Shown: in pieces, positions 1 through 11,400 of the stretch | Numbering within the stretch: position 1 is the first letter of the stretch | Layout: the number at the start of each line of letters is the position of its first letter | Origin: Dromaius novaehollandiae | Taxonomy: Eukaryota; Chordata; Aves; Casuariiformes; Dromaiidae | Assembly (NCBI RefSeq): GCF_036370855.1 | Contig: NC_088105.1 | Span: forward strand, 10,235,619 to 10,299,618 | Direction: 5' to 3' | DNA length: 64,000 bases | Notes under the pieces: generated by a model | Seen by the model: the letters and a program-made list of their open reading frames with translations, nothing else | The model's database searches: none | Told to the model about the DNA's origin: nothing | Made by a program: the position numbers and the translations under genes

Positions 1-531
1 GGGAACAGTACCGCAGCCACCTTCTGAACAAAAATAGATGAATTCATCCCATATTCTACAGCAATTGCCCAAAGCCCTGAAGGAAAGCGATTGAGAGCAT
101 CTCCGTAAGGATGTGTTTCGACCTGTAACCATGGAGCACAGACAGCATCAATCATTCCTTTTTAATAAAGGTTAGGCAAGTTTGGATGATCTCCCTTCTC
201 ACTGGGAGATAAATTAGTGGCCTTTTTCATGAAAGCAGCTATCTTCTGCCCCAGAATCTTAACTGTCATATAGGCAGTCAAGTTAGGGTCAAGATTAAAT
301 AACTGGGGGGGAGGAGGGAGGTCCTGAAGTCAGCCCCTCAAGCCTGTCTTCAGGATCCTTATTCTGACCTATCTCACAACTGTTGAGCTCATTGTAAAAA
401 GCTTGCTTGAAGACTGAAGAACTCTTGCACTGTGAATCAGGTAAAACACTAATTTCTGGATGAGTCTGCTGACAGCCTAGAAAAGCAGTAGGAAGAGCCG
501 TAAGAGCCTTTGTACGGTTTACCGGGTTCAC
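1..531 (-). pseudogene. Decayed coding-like fragment, possibly an endogenous retroelement (gag-like?)
   Basis: Read on the minus strand, 531 to 295 is an open frame with a Pro/Ser-rich end. A second open stretch follows from about 300 to 1, interrupted by one in-frame stop near 172-174; beyond the stop the frame stays open to the window edge. The conserved-looking composition (Trp, Tyr, Gly and Pro in structured spacing) suggests former protein-coding DNA rather than chance. An old endogenous retrovirus gag region is my best guess, but I recognise no diagnostic motif such as a zinc knuckle, protease site or LTR. An exon remnant of a neighbouring gene is an alternative. The piece is cut by the window edge. 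Identity is unproven. Confidence 0.3.
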
Positions 532-3500
532 TCTAAAGTCAGATAGTTATGATTTAAATATTATCTTTAATTATTGCAGGCTAATAGGAGCATACAAAAG
601 AAAAAGAGAAACAAATTATATAAAACCTACCCCACCGGGTTGGCATCTCATCCCAGCAGGACCTCTCAGGTGGCTGGGGCTCACTTTATGAGAAACTAGT
701 GAGAGTGCAATATCCAATATCCCTAACACTTCTCTTGCTCCTAATGGGAATGGTGCAAGTCTCTATTGTAAGTATTGCTCCTTTTCTTTGGCGCTGTCCT
801 GCTCTGTGGAATTTGCTTGCCATGCAAGGCAGCCCTCTTCTTCCTTTCTTTTTTCCCAGTCTGTGTGGAGCCCTAATCTTTCAAGCAAGGCTCATAATAA
901 TGCACACAGCTTTTATTTGCCAGATTTGACCTTACAAAAAGTGAGTCTGGCTACTGATGCTTCCTGGCACAACCCAACCAGACTTGCAATTTAGTTTAAA
1001 AATGAGTCCTGTATAAAACAAAACGGGGTTTTTTAATCTCTCACTCCTTTGCTGCAAAACATGAACATGCAGAAAACATTTAACTCCCTGGATTTTGGTT
1101 ATGCAGTGGCTGAACTGACTGCTTTGCAATGGCCACTTCAGTGCTGCTGCACATGCAGCTTTGAGATTTTAATGATCCATGTTTTCCCCCTCTTCACCTG
1201 GCACTGTCGCTGGTGCCAAAGGATGCGGGATGTAGTTGTGCTCCATGGGAAATCCACCCCAGCTAACATCTGGGTTTCATGAAGCCATTACTGACTTAAC
1301 TGCTTTTCACTCATTTTATTTCTCTGAATGCTTTACTTAAAAGAGAAAGGTTTGCCGCAAAGGGGCCAGGACTCTTTGCCTCTTGTCACGAGGCAGCTGA
1401 GTCTAGTCTGGTCTATAATGAGCTGGCTGCTGCTCTGCTGGCTGATCCACCTGGGATTCGCCTGCTCCCACAGACAAACACGCAGCAGCCAGAAAAGGGG
1501 TCATTGATGAGACTCAATTTTTTTCTTACTGTTGTGCCAGCCATGTGGGGAGAGGAGGGATAGAAGAAAGGGGATATGTGTGGGGTATTTTCAGGTGTTG
1601 AGATGAATTTTTAAGGGTATGCACACACAGGTGCCAGTGGGGAGGCAGAAAGCATAAAATCAGCTTGTGTCATGTGAGTTTGTGTCGTCGTACTATTTAC
1701 TGACCAGTCTCCCTGTTCGGATGGAGAGGCTGAGCGTTAGTGTTGCCTGTCACTTGTATTACAAGCAAAAAGAAATGTTTGATTTGTAGTGACACTAACT
1801 AAGCAATTAAAGAGTAGGTTAAATGTTAAACATATACCTCTTGTTTCTCTTAAAGAAAATTTTTTGGTGGGGAATCTCAACTATTTAATTATAGAAATCA
1901 GAATCTAACTATAAACAAGCCTAATGTTTCATTTCCCCCCTTAATATCAAAAAGAAGGGTACTGAATGAGCAGCACTTCATCATCCTTAAGTTTGCCCCT
2001 GGCTTGCTTCTTATTTTGGAGGTCAGTCATAACCTCTGCTGAAATTTATGATGACCTTTTCTTTGACTTTGCTGGGAGATGGAGCAACCTCTTGTACAAC
2101 TGCTTTAACGACACGCTTCAGGGTGTGGTGATTTATTAAAATATTAACACTTGTAGTTTCTTATTGTAACTGTCATGCCCAGCACTGTCTGGGGAGCAGT
2201 TCTGGTGTGCATTTCCTAATCTGCTTTGGGCAAAATCCTCCAAATTAAAGCACCTATCCAAGGCCACGCTGTTGACCTTTCCCTGAAGCAGATTAGGGAT
2301 GGTAATGCAGAATTTCTCTGCTGGCAGAAATCTGCTGCTAGTGGCCTCAGCTGCTGGGCAGCAAGGGGCAGCCTGAGGGTCTACTATCTCAAAGTGGATG
2401 TGGAAAGGGAGGTCTCTTCATAACCTGTGTGCACCAAGTTTTGTGCAAGTGTGAAGTTTGATGGCTCATTCTCATGTGTTAGTGCCTGATCTTACGTAAT
2501 AGATGCATTTTTATGATCTGGTAAAAATCAGATATAGTTTGTTGTCTTGTTGTCATAGCCACAGTAAAAGCTTGCCTTGCAGAGATACCTAATACTGATT
2601 TTTATTTAAATAGCCTTGACATATTAACCTCTGCTTAGGTTTGGAACCGTGACTGGTTGTACCCAGGCAACATTTTATACTCCACCACAGGTATGGACAT
2701 ACTGGTGTGCAGCAAGCAGTTGGTGTTTCACTGGTTATGGGGGAGTTTTCCACAAAGCAGAGTCCCTGTCCCCGCCTCTGTACAGGGTTCAGGAAAGCGG
2801 AGCAATTCCCATCTGGCCTATCTGCTCCTTAGATGCCAGGAAAGCTGCTGTGAACTTACAGCTGATTCGGTCACCTTGGTTGAGTCCTCTCGTGTCATGC
2901 TTGCTTTTCCTCTGCCCTACAAAGGCTTGCTTGGTTTAGCTGGTAGTTAAAGCTCTGATGTATGCAAGTTTAGCCTATCTTTTCTTTTTAAAACTGAAAT
3001 AGCAAATGAAAGAGAGAGGTGCCTACAGCTCACAGCCAGCACGTGGAAGTGGAGTGGTCCAGAGGGCTGTGTAGTCGGCAAGGAAGGCACAAATCCAGAG
3101 TTTGCTGTCAAGTTCTGGTCAGCGGAGAGACTCCTACAAGATTTGTGTATCATCCAAAGCCTGACTCCCAGCCAGCTGATCCCAGCACTAAGGATCTGAC
3201 CTTTTGACTGAGGGACCCCTTTGCTACTTATTTTCTAGTCACTATGAAAGCCTTGTTGCGGCAGCATTACAGTTTTCTTTCCAACGAATGGCGACCTTGT
3301 GGCCTTTCCTTTTGCCTAAAGGTAGCACCGCAAGGAGATTGTGGGAGATTGGCACTGGGTTGCCGTAACCAGCCTACTAACCTTATGCAATACGGCCAGG
3401 CCTGGCAAGATGGAGAAGAGCCCATGCACAAAATTGCCTCCGACCCCCTCAGCCCCATCCTTCCTCAGGCTCTGTTTGTCTGTGCTGCCAACGAGTATTG

Positions 3501-6500
3501 AGCTGGTCGTACTATTTCAGGCTCTCTCGCTATTCCCATTACCGGCAGCATTCAAAAACTCCGAAGTAAAAGCACTGATATCTGTTCTTCTCACCATTGC
3601 CTTGCAGGGGAGAAATACACAGCTGGGGATAGCACCTATTTGGTTTGAGAGTTTATCTGATAGCTTGTGATTGATACTTGACCTTGGTGTCACCCTGTCT
3701 GAAATTATTTCTGTAACTTTAGCCGATTGTTTCCATTGGCTCATGGTTTTATTTTATACAAATATCTTCTGTGGAGCAACACGTAGCACACTTCACTGGG
3801 TCTAAGTGGTGTTCTTGACTTAGGAATTTCTTTTGTACTTTATAAATCTGCGATTTTAGTCTGTTGCCTGGATCACACATCTCTTTGAATAGGAAGATCT
3901 GTGCAGCATCTGGTGACAGTGTATGTTGATTTAAAGCTTTCTCTTCTGGGCATGCAAAGATTTTCCTGGAGCAGATAGAATTATTTAACAGTCTCTCTGG
4001 CTTCCTTCCCACACTGGCCCCAGCTTTTGAGGCAGTCATTTGACTGCTGTTCCCCAGCCAGACCTTGTTCCCCAGCCCAAGATAGTCTTTGCTGCCACAG
4101 CCAGTTTCAGTTGAGGTTTTCTAGGCAACCCCAGTTCTCTCAGCTCTTTTTCCTGATCTTCCCAGAGTTCGCTGTCCCTCCTTGGCAAAGCATAAGAGCT
4201 ATTCATCTGTCAGCTTCCAAAGGTGGTCGCCTCTCACAGCTACCCTCTCTTCCTCGTCCCCCTGTCATACGCCATCCCTAGCTCCATGACTTGTCCATAA
4301 TCTAACCCACTTGGCCACTTCTGGCTCCTAATGTTTCTGTAACTGGACCCAAGTGCTCAGCACTAAGATACTGATGTGCTAATTAATAATGAAAGCCATC
4401 ATTGTAGTTGAGTTTAAAACTTTAATTTGCTGAGGGGTTAGCAGCGATGCAGTCCATAGCAATGAAACTATGCTATTACTATATGTATTTAGGTATCTTT
4501 TCCTCTAGCAATAACCATGCACAAGAAAAGTATCCCATGCATGGATGTCTGTGAAGATGTTTGCCTGTGACTCTAGGAGGTTTGGAGTAGGAAATCATAA
4601 AATATTAGGTATGATTTTTAAAGGGCCATTTTAAAATCTGTTGAAAAAGACTTTCATTCCTAAACTTAAAAATGAAAGGGTGTGTGTGGGGAAGATCCCT
4701 TCAAAGAAATATATTTTCAACTTCAGACATTCCAGCCTGCAAATGCAGTGATTGTTGCGATCCTAAATGAGCTGGAGGTGTTGCATTGAAATACGTTTAT
4801 CTAATCACAGTTAGCCAATGGTAATGAAGATAGTGCTGTTAGGATGCATAGCGCTGAACAAATCTCGGATGTTCTGCGTAGAAGAGGTTATATCCATATG
4901 CAAGATGAGAAATTCCCAGCCAAATTTTGTCCTTTCCTCTGGATGGGACTGCATTCCAACACCACAGAAAGAAACTCTTTTGGCTTATGGAGGAATTGGT
5001 AGAAGCCAGACTGCTCAGGACAGAAGTGCAGTTCATTTCTTAGCAAGTCCCACTCTTTCTTGACAACTGAAAACATGTCTGCATTCCTGCAGCTCCTTGT
5101 CTGCTGGTGACAGACACCTCCTGCACCACTAAGGAGAAAATAACAAAGATAGGGGTGTCTAAGATGCTGAGTAGCAAATCATTTCCTTCACTATGAATTA
5201 CTGCAAGAACAGAATCTATCCTGGAAGAATAGAGATCTTTTAGTTGCTCTCATTACCCCAGTAATTAAGAAAAAGTCAATGTCTAGTTTTAAGCAGCAGT
5301 TTGTGCAATAAAAAGCAAGATGCAATTGCAGCAGAACTGGATGGTGTACCAGGTTGGTAGGGAACGCTGTAGTGGTACAAATGTTTTGCTGCATGGAGTG
5401 TACTCGGGAGGAGTAAAAGGGAGGGAGGGAGTGATCTTCTATGGTTTGGCAGACTGGTTCCAGACTAAGTGGAAGCAGAATAGGCAAAAGGGACAAAAAG
5501 CAATCAGGAATAGCAAGTGGAGCTGAAAAGATGGAGAAAGTGTTCTGGATAGTGAGGGACCATAGAGGTGTGGGATGCATAGATGGCAATATGGAGTGAA
5601 TACAGTGATTGTGTGCCCTGGGTGTGCATGACTGGAATAACTGTGTGTTGTCAGCCATCTGCTCCTCTGTATTACTTGCTGTAATATTTTCTGAGAACAT
5701 TTCTATGCTGTTCAGTGGTGACTCCTGCTGAGATAGCTTGGCATTGCACCAGCTGCGTATCCCCTGCCAAGGTTCCAAGTAATTCCTGCTAAATTAAATC
5801 AGCACTGGAGCATTATTTTATTTAATTAGGAATGGACAAACATAGAAAAATGAAAAATTTAGATTAATAAATTATTTTAAATAGCATGAGCATAGATATA
5901 CAAATTCTATTCATGCCATAAGTAAACTTTAAAAGGAGGGATATTTTTTAGGTCCATACTTTTAGCTTCACAGAAATCAGATACCTCTGAATATTTTGTA
6001 TGTTGTTATAGGAATTTTTGTCACAAAATCTATTTGAGTCTGATGTAATATTTTTCATATCCATTAAGTAAAGTATAAAACAGGATCACCTATTATTTTG
6101 AATCTGTAAAAGATTCCCTGAGGAACTGTGTTCACACAGTGCTCTAAATATAGATTGCAGCATTCAGTAAGAGCTTGGTATTTTTAAAGCCCATTAAAAT
6201 ATATGTTGTGTATATCCATTGATGTTATTGATTCATTCTAAAATGTTTAATTCCTTCAAGTGGAATAATAAAATATTAAGTAGTCCACATAGTTGCAGCT
6301 TGACTAACGTAAGCAAAATGCTTAATTCTGGATGCAGTAGTGTTTCCCTGCATGTGCTCTATAGGAGAGTGGGGAGCCAAAGGGCCGATATGGGTGCACA
6401 CTAATAGAGGTCTCTGACTGGGTTAAATTTGGGGTGACCCACAGCTATGGGAATGCTGGGGACGGGGCAGGGGATGTCTGTCTGAATTTGGGGACTAAAA

Positions 6501-8037
6501 GGAAGAAACAAGTAGGATGGGAAAGGGAAGCCAGTGTAAAAGGAGCTGTCAGGCCAAGACGCACTGTATAGGGAAACGGAGCAGAAAAACCTGGCCAGGG
6601 CACTGCTGACTGGGGAAGTGCCTTGTTTGGGGAGTGTAAAACAGTGAAGGGAGGCAGCAGCAGTTACACAGCTACAGTCCTTTCATTTAAATAATAATAG
6701 AGTAAAATGTTACTCTAGAAAAACATAAATTACTTTTTTCTGAGAGTTTTTCCAAATGACAAGCTGATGCAAACCCAGCAGTTTTAAGCCTATACTTCTT
6801 GTTTAAACAAGTTTTAAAAGGGTATCGTTTGACTTTTAAAGCCCTTGTTAAAGCATCTCCTCACTTCTAGCCAAATGTGGGCTTGTGTTTAGTTTAAAAG
6901 TATTTTAAGATTTCCAAGGGATGTACAGAGCGGTATGATCCAGACCTTGTCCCATATACAAGGCAGGTAAGTATGAAAGAGTTGGAAATACTGTGGTCAG
7001 CCAGAGATCTCAGGGAGGGAAAGGGAAGTGAAACAGAATCACCTTAAGGATTGTTATCACTGCTGCCGTTTAAATACTGTTATTGTGATTTAGCTGCTGA
7101 GTCCTACTTGCAGTTTTGAGACCAACAGATGATACAGGAAGAAATGCATCTTTTGAGTCTGTTTATGCCTTTGGGAAAGACTGCCGTGTGTGAAGGGGGA
7201 CGCTGTGAGACGCTACCTTGCCTGTTGCACAAGTTAGCAGGGATGCCCAGAAGGGAAAAAGGATGTCTCCTAGTGACAACGGTTAAATGTTTTCTTACAA
7301 GATCAAAGTCCAGTCTTGCTTCAGTCAGAGTTCCTGCGTGGTGCCAGGCAAGTTATTTAAATCAGGCTTTTCATAAGACACTTCCTCATTTCCCAAGTGT
7401 CCTGTTAGATACCTTAATATCTGATTTGTGGAAGGGCTGAAAACTCATTAGGTATTATCTGCTCTGTGTGCTGGGACCCTGGGGAAGGAACAGCCCATGC
7501 CTATTGTATTGCAGGCTGTTGCTAGCATGCGCGTGAGGGTTGCTGGCACAGCCTTCGATTTGCCCTCCTTGGTGTCATCCTCGCTGAGCTCTGGTGACTG
7601 GGGCTTTCTGCCCTTACAGCTCTTTGGACTTGTTCTTTGACTCAGTGAGGCTTTTTTGTTACTTTTGGTGGGTTTTTTTAAGTGGTGATGGATTTCTAGA
7701 GGGCAAATTCTGCTGTGTGCTTGTGCACTATGATGCGCTGCTGAAATGTTTGATGCTTGAGGAAATGGTCACCGATGTCTCCAGGCTGATCCCTAGGGAG
7801 GGACCTAGGTCATTTCCTGCAGAGCACAGGACCAGGGCTGGGGTGTGATGCCAAAGCAGCAGGTTTGGGGAAGGCAGAGGGCCTCTTCCCTGCCCCTGTC
7901 ACCGCTGGGAGCATGGCTGCTCTGTACAGATGTATCCCCTGGCCCTGGCTGCACAGCACCTCTCCTGACTGTGACTTTGGAAACAAGTTAACTGTTTTGG
8001 CTGGAAACTCCATGCCCCTTTCACTTGCTCTCCCTGC
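532..8037. other. Upstream flank of FAM20B, no gene recognised
   Basis: About 7.5 kb of mostly AT-rich DNA with stops in all frames except short chance ORFs. I see no exon with homology I recognise, no RNA gene and no clear transposon. A 76-codon frame at 699-929 begins with a leucine-rich, signal-peptide-like stretch but has no support beyond that. In mammals RALGPS2 lies upstream of FAM20B; none of its exons was identified here. Confidence 0.5.
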
Positions 8038-8177
8038 TTTCTGTTGGCTTGGCCGGGGTGAAAGAATCGCGCAAGGCTCTTTTCTGCGGGGGCAGTGCCG
8101 AAGGGCAGGTCTGGCTCAGCGAGGCCTGATGAGGCCCAACATGGCGTCGCGAGGTGTGTGTGACCCGGGGCGGGGGC

Positions 8178-8190
8178 GGGGGGGGGGGGG
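8178..8190 (+). repeat. Run of 13 G in the CpG island
   Basis: An uninterrupted G run follows shorter G runs at 8167-8170 and 8172-8176. It can form a G-quadruplex and is a likely place for sequencing or assembly length errors. Confidence 0.85.
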
Positions 8191-8247
8191 ACACTCCCCC
8201 TCCCGCCCCGCCGCCTGGCCAGAGGTGGCGCTCCATCGGGCGCTGCT

Positions 8248-8381
8248 ATTGGAGAAAAGGGGAAGAGCGTCCTAGGCGCCGGCCTATGAGAAGGCGCGCC
8301 CTGTGCCTTTCGCCAGGAGGAAGCGGCCGCCTCATTGGTTGGGAGGCGGGCAGCCGGGGGGGCGGTGAGCCTGCCTATTGG
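8248..8381 (-). promoter_or_regulatory. FAM20B: Three NF-Y-type CCAAT boxes
   Basis: ATTGG pentamers at 8248, 8334 and 8377 all have the same orientation. The second (TCATTGGTT) fits the extended NF-Y consensus best. They lie 85-220 nt upstream of the proposed exon 1 donor. Confidence 0.55.
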
Positions 8382-8399
8382 CTGCGGGGCGGAGGCATG

Positions 8400-8488
8400 G
8401 CGCCGGGCGGCACCATGTTGGCGAGCTGGCGGGGGCAGGCGGCGGCGGCGGCGCCGGCCGGGGCCATGGAGCGTGGGTGCCGGGTGGG
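8400..8488 (+). other. FAM20B: FAM20B probable non-coding exon 1 (5' boundary unknown)
   Basis: A strong donor, GG|GTGAGT, occurs at 8488/8489 inside the CpG island. The start coordinate is arbitrary because the transcription start is unknown. The exon contains ATG triplets near 8397 and 8414, and one at 8466 in a strong GCCATGG context. None continues into the FAM20B frame in either splice model considered, so they would be upstream ORFs if transcribed. Confidence 0.5.
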
Positions 8489-11400
8489 GTGAGTGCGGCG
8501 CGGCGGCGGGGGGGCCGGGGCGGCGCGGGCCTGCTCCGCTTGGCTCCGGCGGCGGGGGGCGAGAAGGGGCCGCTCCGGTGCCTGCCTGCGTGGCTCGGCG
8601 GGGCGGCGGCACCTGAGGGGCGGGCACGCCCCTGCCGCCTCGCCCGGCCCGGGGCGCCGCGGGGACAGCCTGCCGCCCGCCTCGGGGACGGCGGGGCCAG
8701 GCCTGCTCCCGGCGGGGGCGCGGGCGGCGGCGGCGGCTCCGAGGGCCGGGGTCGCCCCCGGGGCTCCGCCGTCCGCCCCCGCGTTAGGTGCGTGCCGGCT
8801 GAGGAGTCCTGCCGCGAGGGAGGAGCCGTTAGAGCCGTTAGCCGGCGGCGCGCGCCAGCCCGGCGCAGGTGCGCAGCGGCTCGGGCCTGCGGCGCGCGGC
8901 TGCTGCCCAGCTGAGCTGAGCCCGGCGGGACGCGCGCACGGGTGCGCTGCGCTGCCGCGGGGCTCCGTGGTCTGCGTGAGTAGCACGCTGGAGCCCGTAC
9001 AGCCCGGTCCGCCTACAAATGGGAAGCGTGGCGTCTTAACACATTTGCTCCGTTAAAAGTATGCTTACGATTGCCATGTGTGAAAGATTCCTCTCCAGAA
9101 ATACCGCTTGATTTCATCCGTGGGCAGTTAGGGACTTCACTGACGGTCCTCTAACACGTGTGAATGTGTATCTGCTGTCTTGCATTTCCTTCCTTGTCTG
9201 GATTATTGCTGTCAGATGGGAGAAGAACCCTCTACAGCTGTGAAGTCTTCTGTCTTTTTTAATAATGCAGCACGCTTGTGAATAGCTGTCTTCCTAACAT
9301 GCAGAGTACAACGTGCAGCTCAGCTAATGCCATTGTGTAGTTGTGAAAAATAAGATTTGTATTATTGAGCATAAATGCTGGTTATGGTTGTCAAAGCAAG
9401 GGGTTTAATGATTATTAAAGCAGGTCTGTCTCATTCTTGGTGGATAGATCCTTACTAGGTAGATGCTTGTTTGAGCAGTGCAGCTGTTCTGGTTTATGCT
9501 AGTTGACGCACTGGTCCTAAAACACTTAGGTGCTCTTGAGTCTGAGTGAACAGAGGAACCTGTAAAACGTAGGTTCTAGTCATGTGAATTCCACATCAGC
9601 AAATCTCACCTGATGCTTTTGGTGGAACACAGCATTAATACTCCAGTTTGATTTTACTTTGAAAGTGACTGTGTACATCTCATGTCCTTAAGTCTGACCT
9701 ACTTAGTTGCAACAAAATTTGTTTCCACTTGCAGTCTGAAGTCTCAGGCGGGTGAGGTGTTTTTTGTTCTCGTGCACATCAGCAAAGTTGACACCTAAAT
9801 TCTGACACCAAAATCTCCTATCTTGTGGTTCAGTGTTTGCTGCTTCCCCTCTTGTGAGTGATGAAAATTGACTGGTGCTATTTTATGGCAGACTTAGGCT
9901 TATTGTTGCTAAAAATTAGATGGGTAGCTGCACCTTAGCTGGATTTTTGGTGCTCGTGAACTGAATAGGCATAAGAATGTCAAGTTGAAAAAGAAGACTA
10001 CAGCATTTTCCCACTAGCTTGGCTTGACTTCAAAGCTGAACAAGGCTCCCTAAAATATTTCCAGCTTTCTTTACTGCTGTAATTAAACATCTGCCTGCAA
10101 TAGTCAGGTGGAACTTCAGTAACTTGGATTGGGGAGAGGAGGAGTTGTTACCTGAGTAGCAAAACTAACGGATTTTTTTGTTGTTTTCTGTTCTGGATCT
10201 CAGCACCCACCACTTTAGTAACCCTAGCTCTTGCCCATGTCTCTTATGATTCCACTTTACGATACCTTTGATTCTCTCTTCCTTGTACAGTACTTCCAGC
10301 TCCCTCCCATGTACCAGCTGTGCACACACTGGTTAGCCAGATGGCCAAGGCGAACAGACAACTGTTGAGCTAACACCGCGGCGTTTCCCTCAGCTCTAGC
10401 CAGCTGCCAATTTCCAACCAACACATGAACTTTATCTTTAAAACATCTACTGTTCTGCCATTTATTTGAAATTAGTCCATGGATCCAAAAGTTTACTGGT
10501 GAAAGTATAATTATATAAACCTTGTTTCCATAGGAAACTGCTTAAAAGAAAGTTTTTCTATTAGGAGAAGATTAATGAAGTCAGGCTTCCTGTGGACTTG
10601 CTTGCCCCATCTTACTGTAGTAATTCCTGCCTGCCTTCTACCTACCCTCCTGCCTGTCTCCTACAGCCCTCAGTCCCTTGTGTACCCTGCCTTCCCCAAC
10701 AGTACGCCCAGCTCCCTCCTGTGTGCCCACCTGCCCCATCTTCCTGCGTGCAGCCAGCTGATTCAGTTCTTACTGTTTGCTATATGAGCAGCTAGCTGCT
10801 GGTAAACACTGAGGATGTGTAATAGGTGTTCTTGACTTCTTGAGTTTTCTGTCCTCTATCCGGCAAGCTTTGCTGTTGTTGTTTGTAATGCTCATGGAAG
10901 TATGGGGCAAGGTGGATGGACAGATAGACAAAATGATTTTGTTTCTCAGCAAAATTGCTGAGAAGATCTAGAGCAGTTACTGACTTTTTAACCACTATGT
11001 TGTCTGTGCCTGTCACTGTAAATGTTTGTGATCTTTCATATTTTATCTGTGCTCTAGCTCTCATCTGGAAATGCAGTTGCGGGTGTGTAAAGGAAAGTTC
11101 GTTTCTATAGATAGTAGGGGTTTTAACAGAAAAAGAAATGGCAAAATAGCAGATAAGGAAATATGTAGGAAGCTTTATGCACGAGATTACTAAACTGGTA
11201 CTCAGAATGATCCGCATACGGTGAGTGGAAGTGCCAGAATGACTGAAAAAATCTAAGCTAAGGTCTGTGGGAGCCTGGCTAGAAAAACTAAAATAGCAAC
11301 ATTTATGCAGAGAGAAAGTGTAAGCTACCAAGGAATGTGCCAGAGAGGGGAGGATAGGAAGAAAGATTGATCTGGTGAGACTGAAATACATTTTAGGAAG

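Larger units (their letters stand above)
8038..8990 (+). promoter_or_regulatory. FAM20B: CpG island promoter of FAM20B
   Basis: Base composition changes abruptly to very GC- and CpG-rich DNA and returns to AT-rich DNA after about 8990. There is no TATA box. Three CCAAT boxes in inverted orientation (ATTGG) lie at 8248-8252, 8334-8338 and 8377-8381. A YY1-type site, AACATGGCGTC, lies at 8138-8148, and a second ATGGCG core lies near 8397. This is typical of a broad, TATA-less housekeeping promoter. It sits about 8 kb upstream of the FAM20B initiation codon, matching the usual arrangement with a non-coding first exon. The exact transcription start cannot be read from sequence. Confidence 0.8.

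Noticed and set aside
699-929. 76-codon frame with a signal-peptide-like start
   Set aside because: Only the first ~23 residues look organised; the rest resembles random translation and nothing adjacent supports a gene.
5191-5778. 195-codon minus-strand ORF in the upstream flank
   Set aside because: No domain or homologue recognised. Serine, leucine and cysteine composition fits a chance frame opposite purine-rich DNA; an old element remains possible.
8375-8986. Several 90-200 codon ORFs on both strands in the FAM20B CpG island
   Set aside because: Stop-poor GC-rich DNA opens all frames. The products are Ala/Gly/Pro/Arg-rich and low in complexity.
10792-11391. 199-codon minus-strand ORF in FAM20B intron 1
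   Set aside because: Low-complexity Ser/Phe/Thr-rich translation opposite purine-rich sequence, with no motif or splice context.
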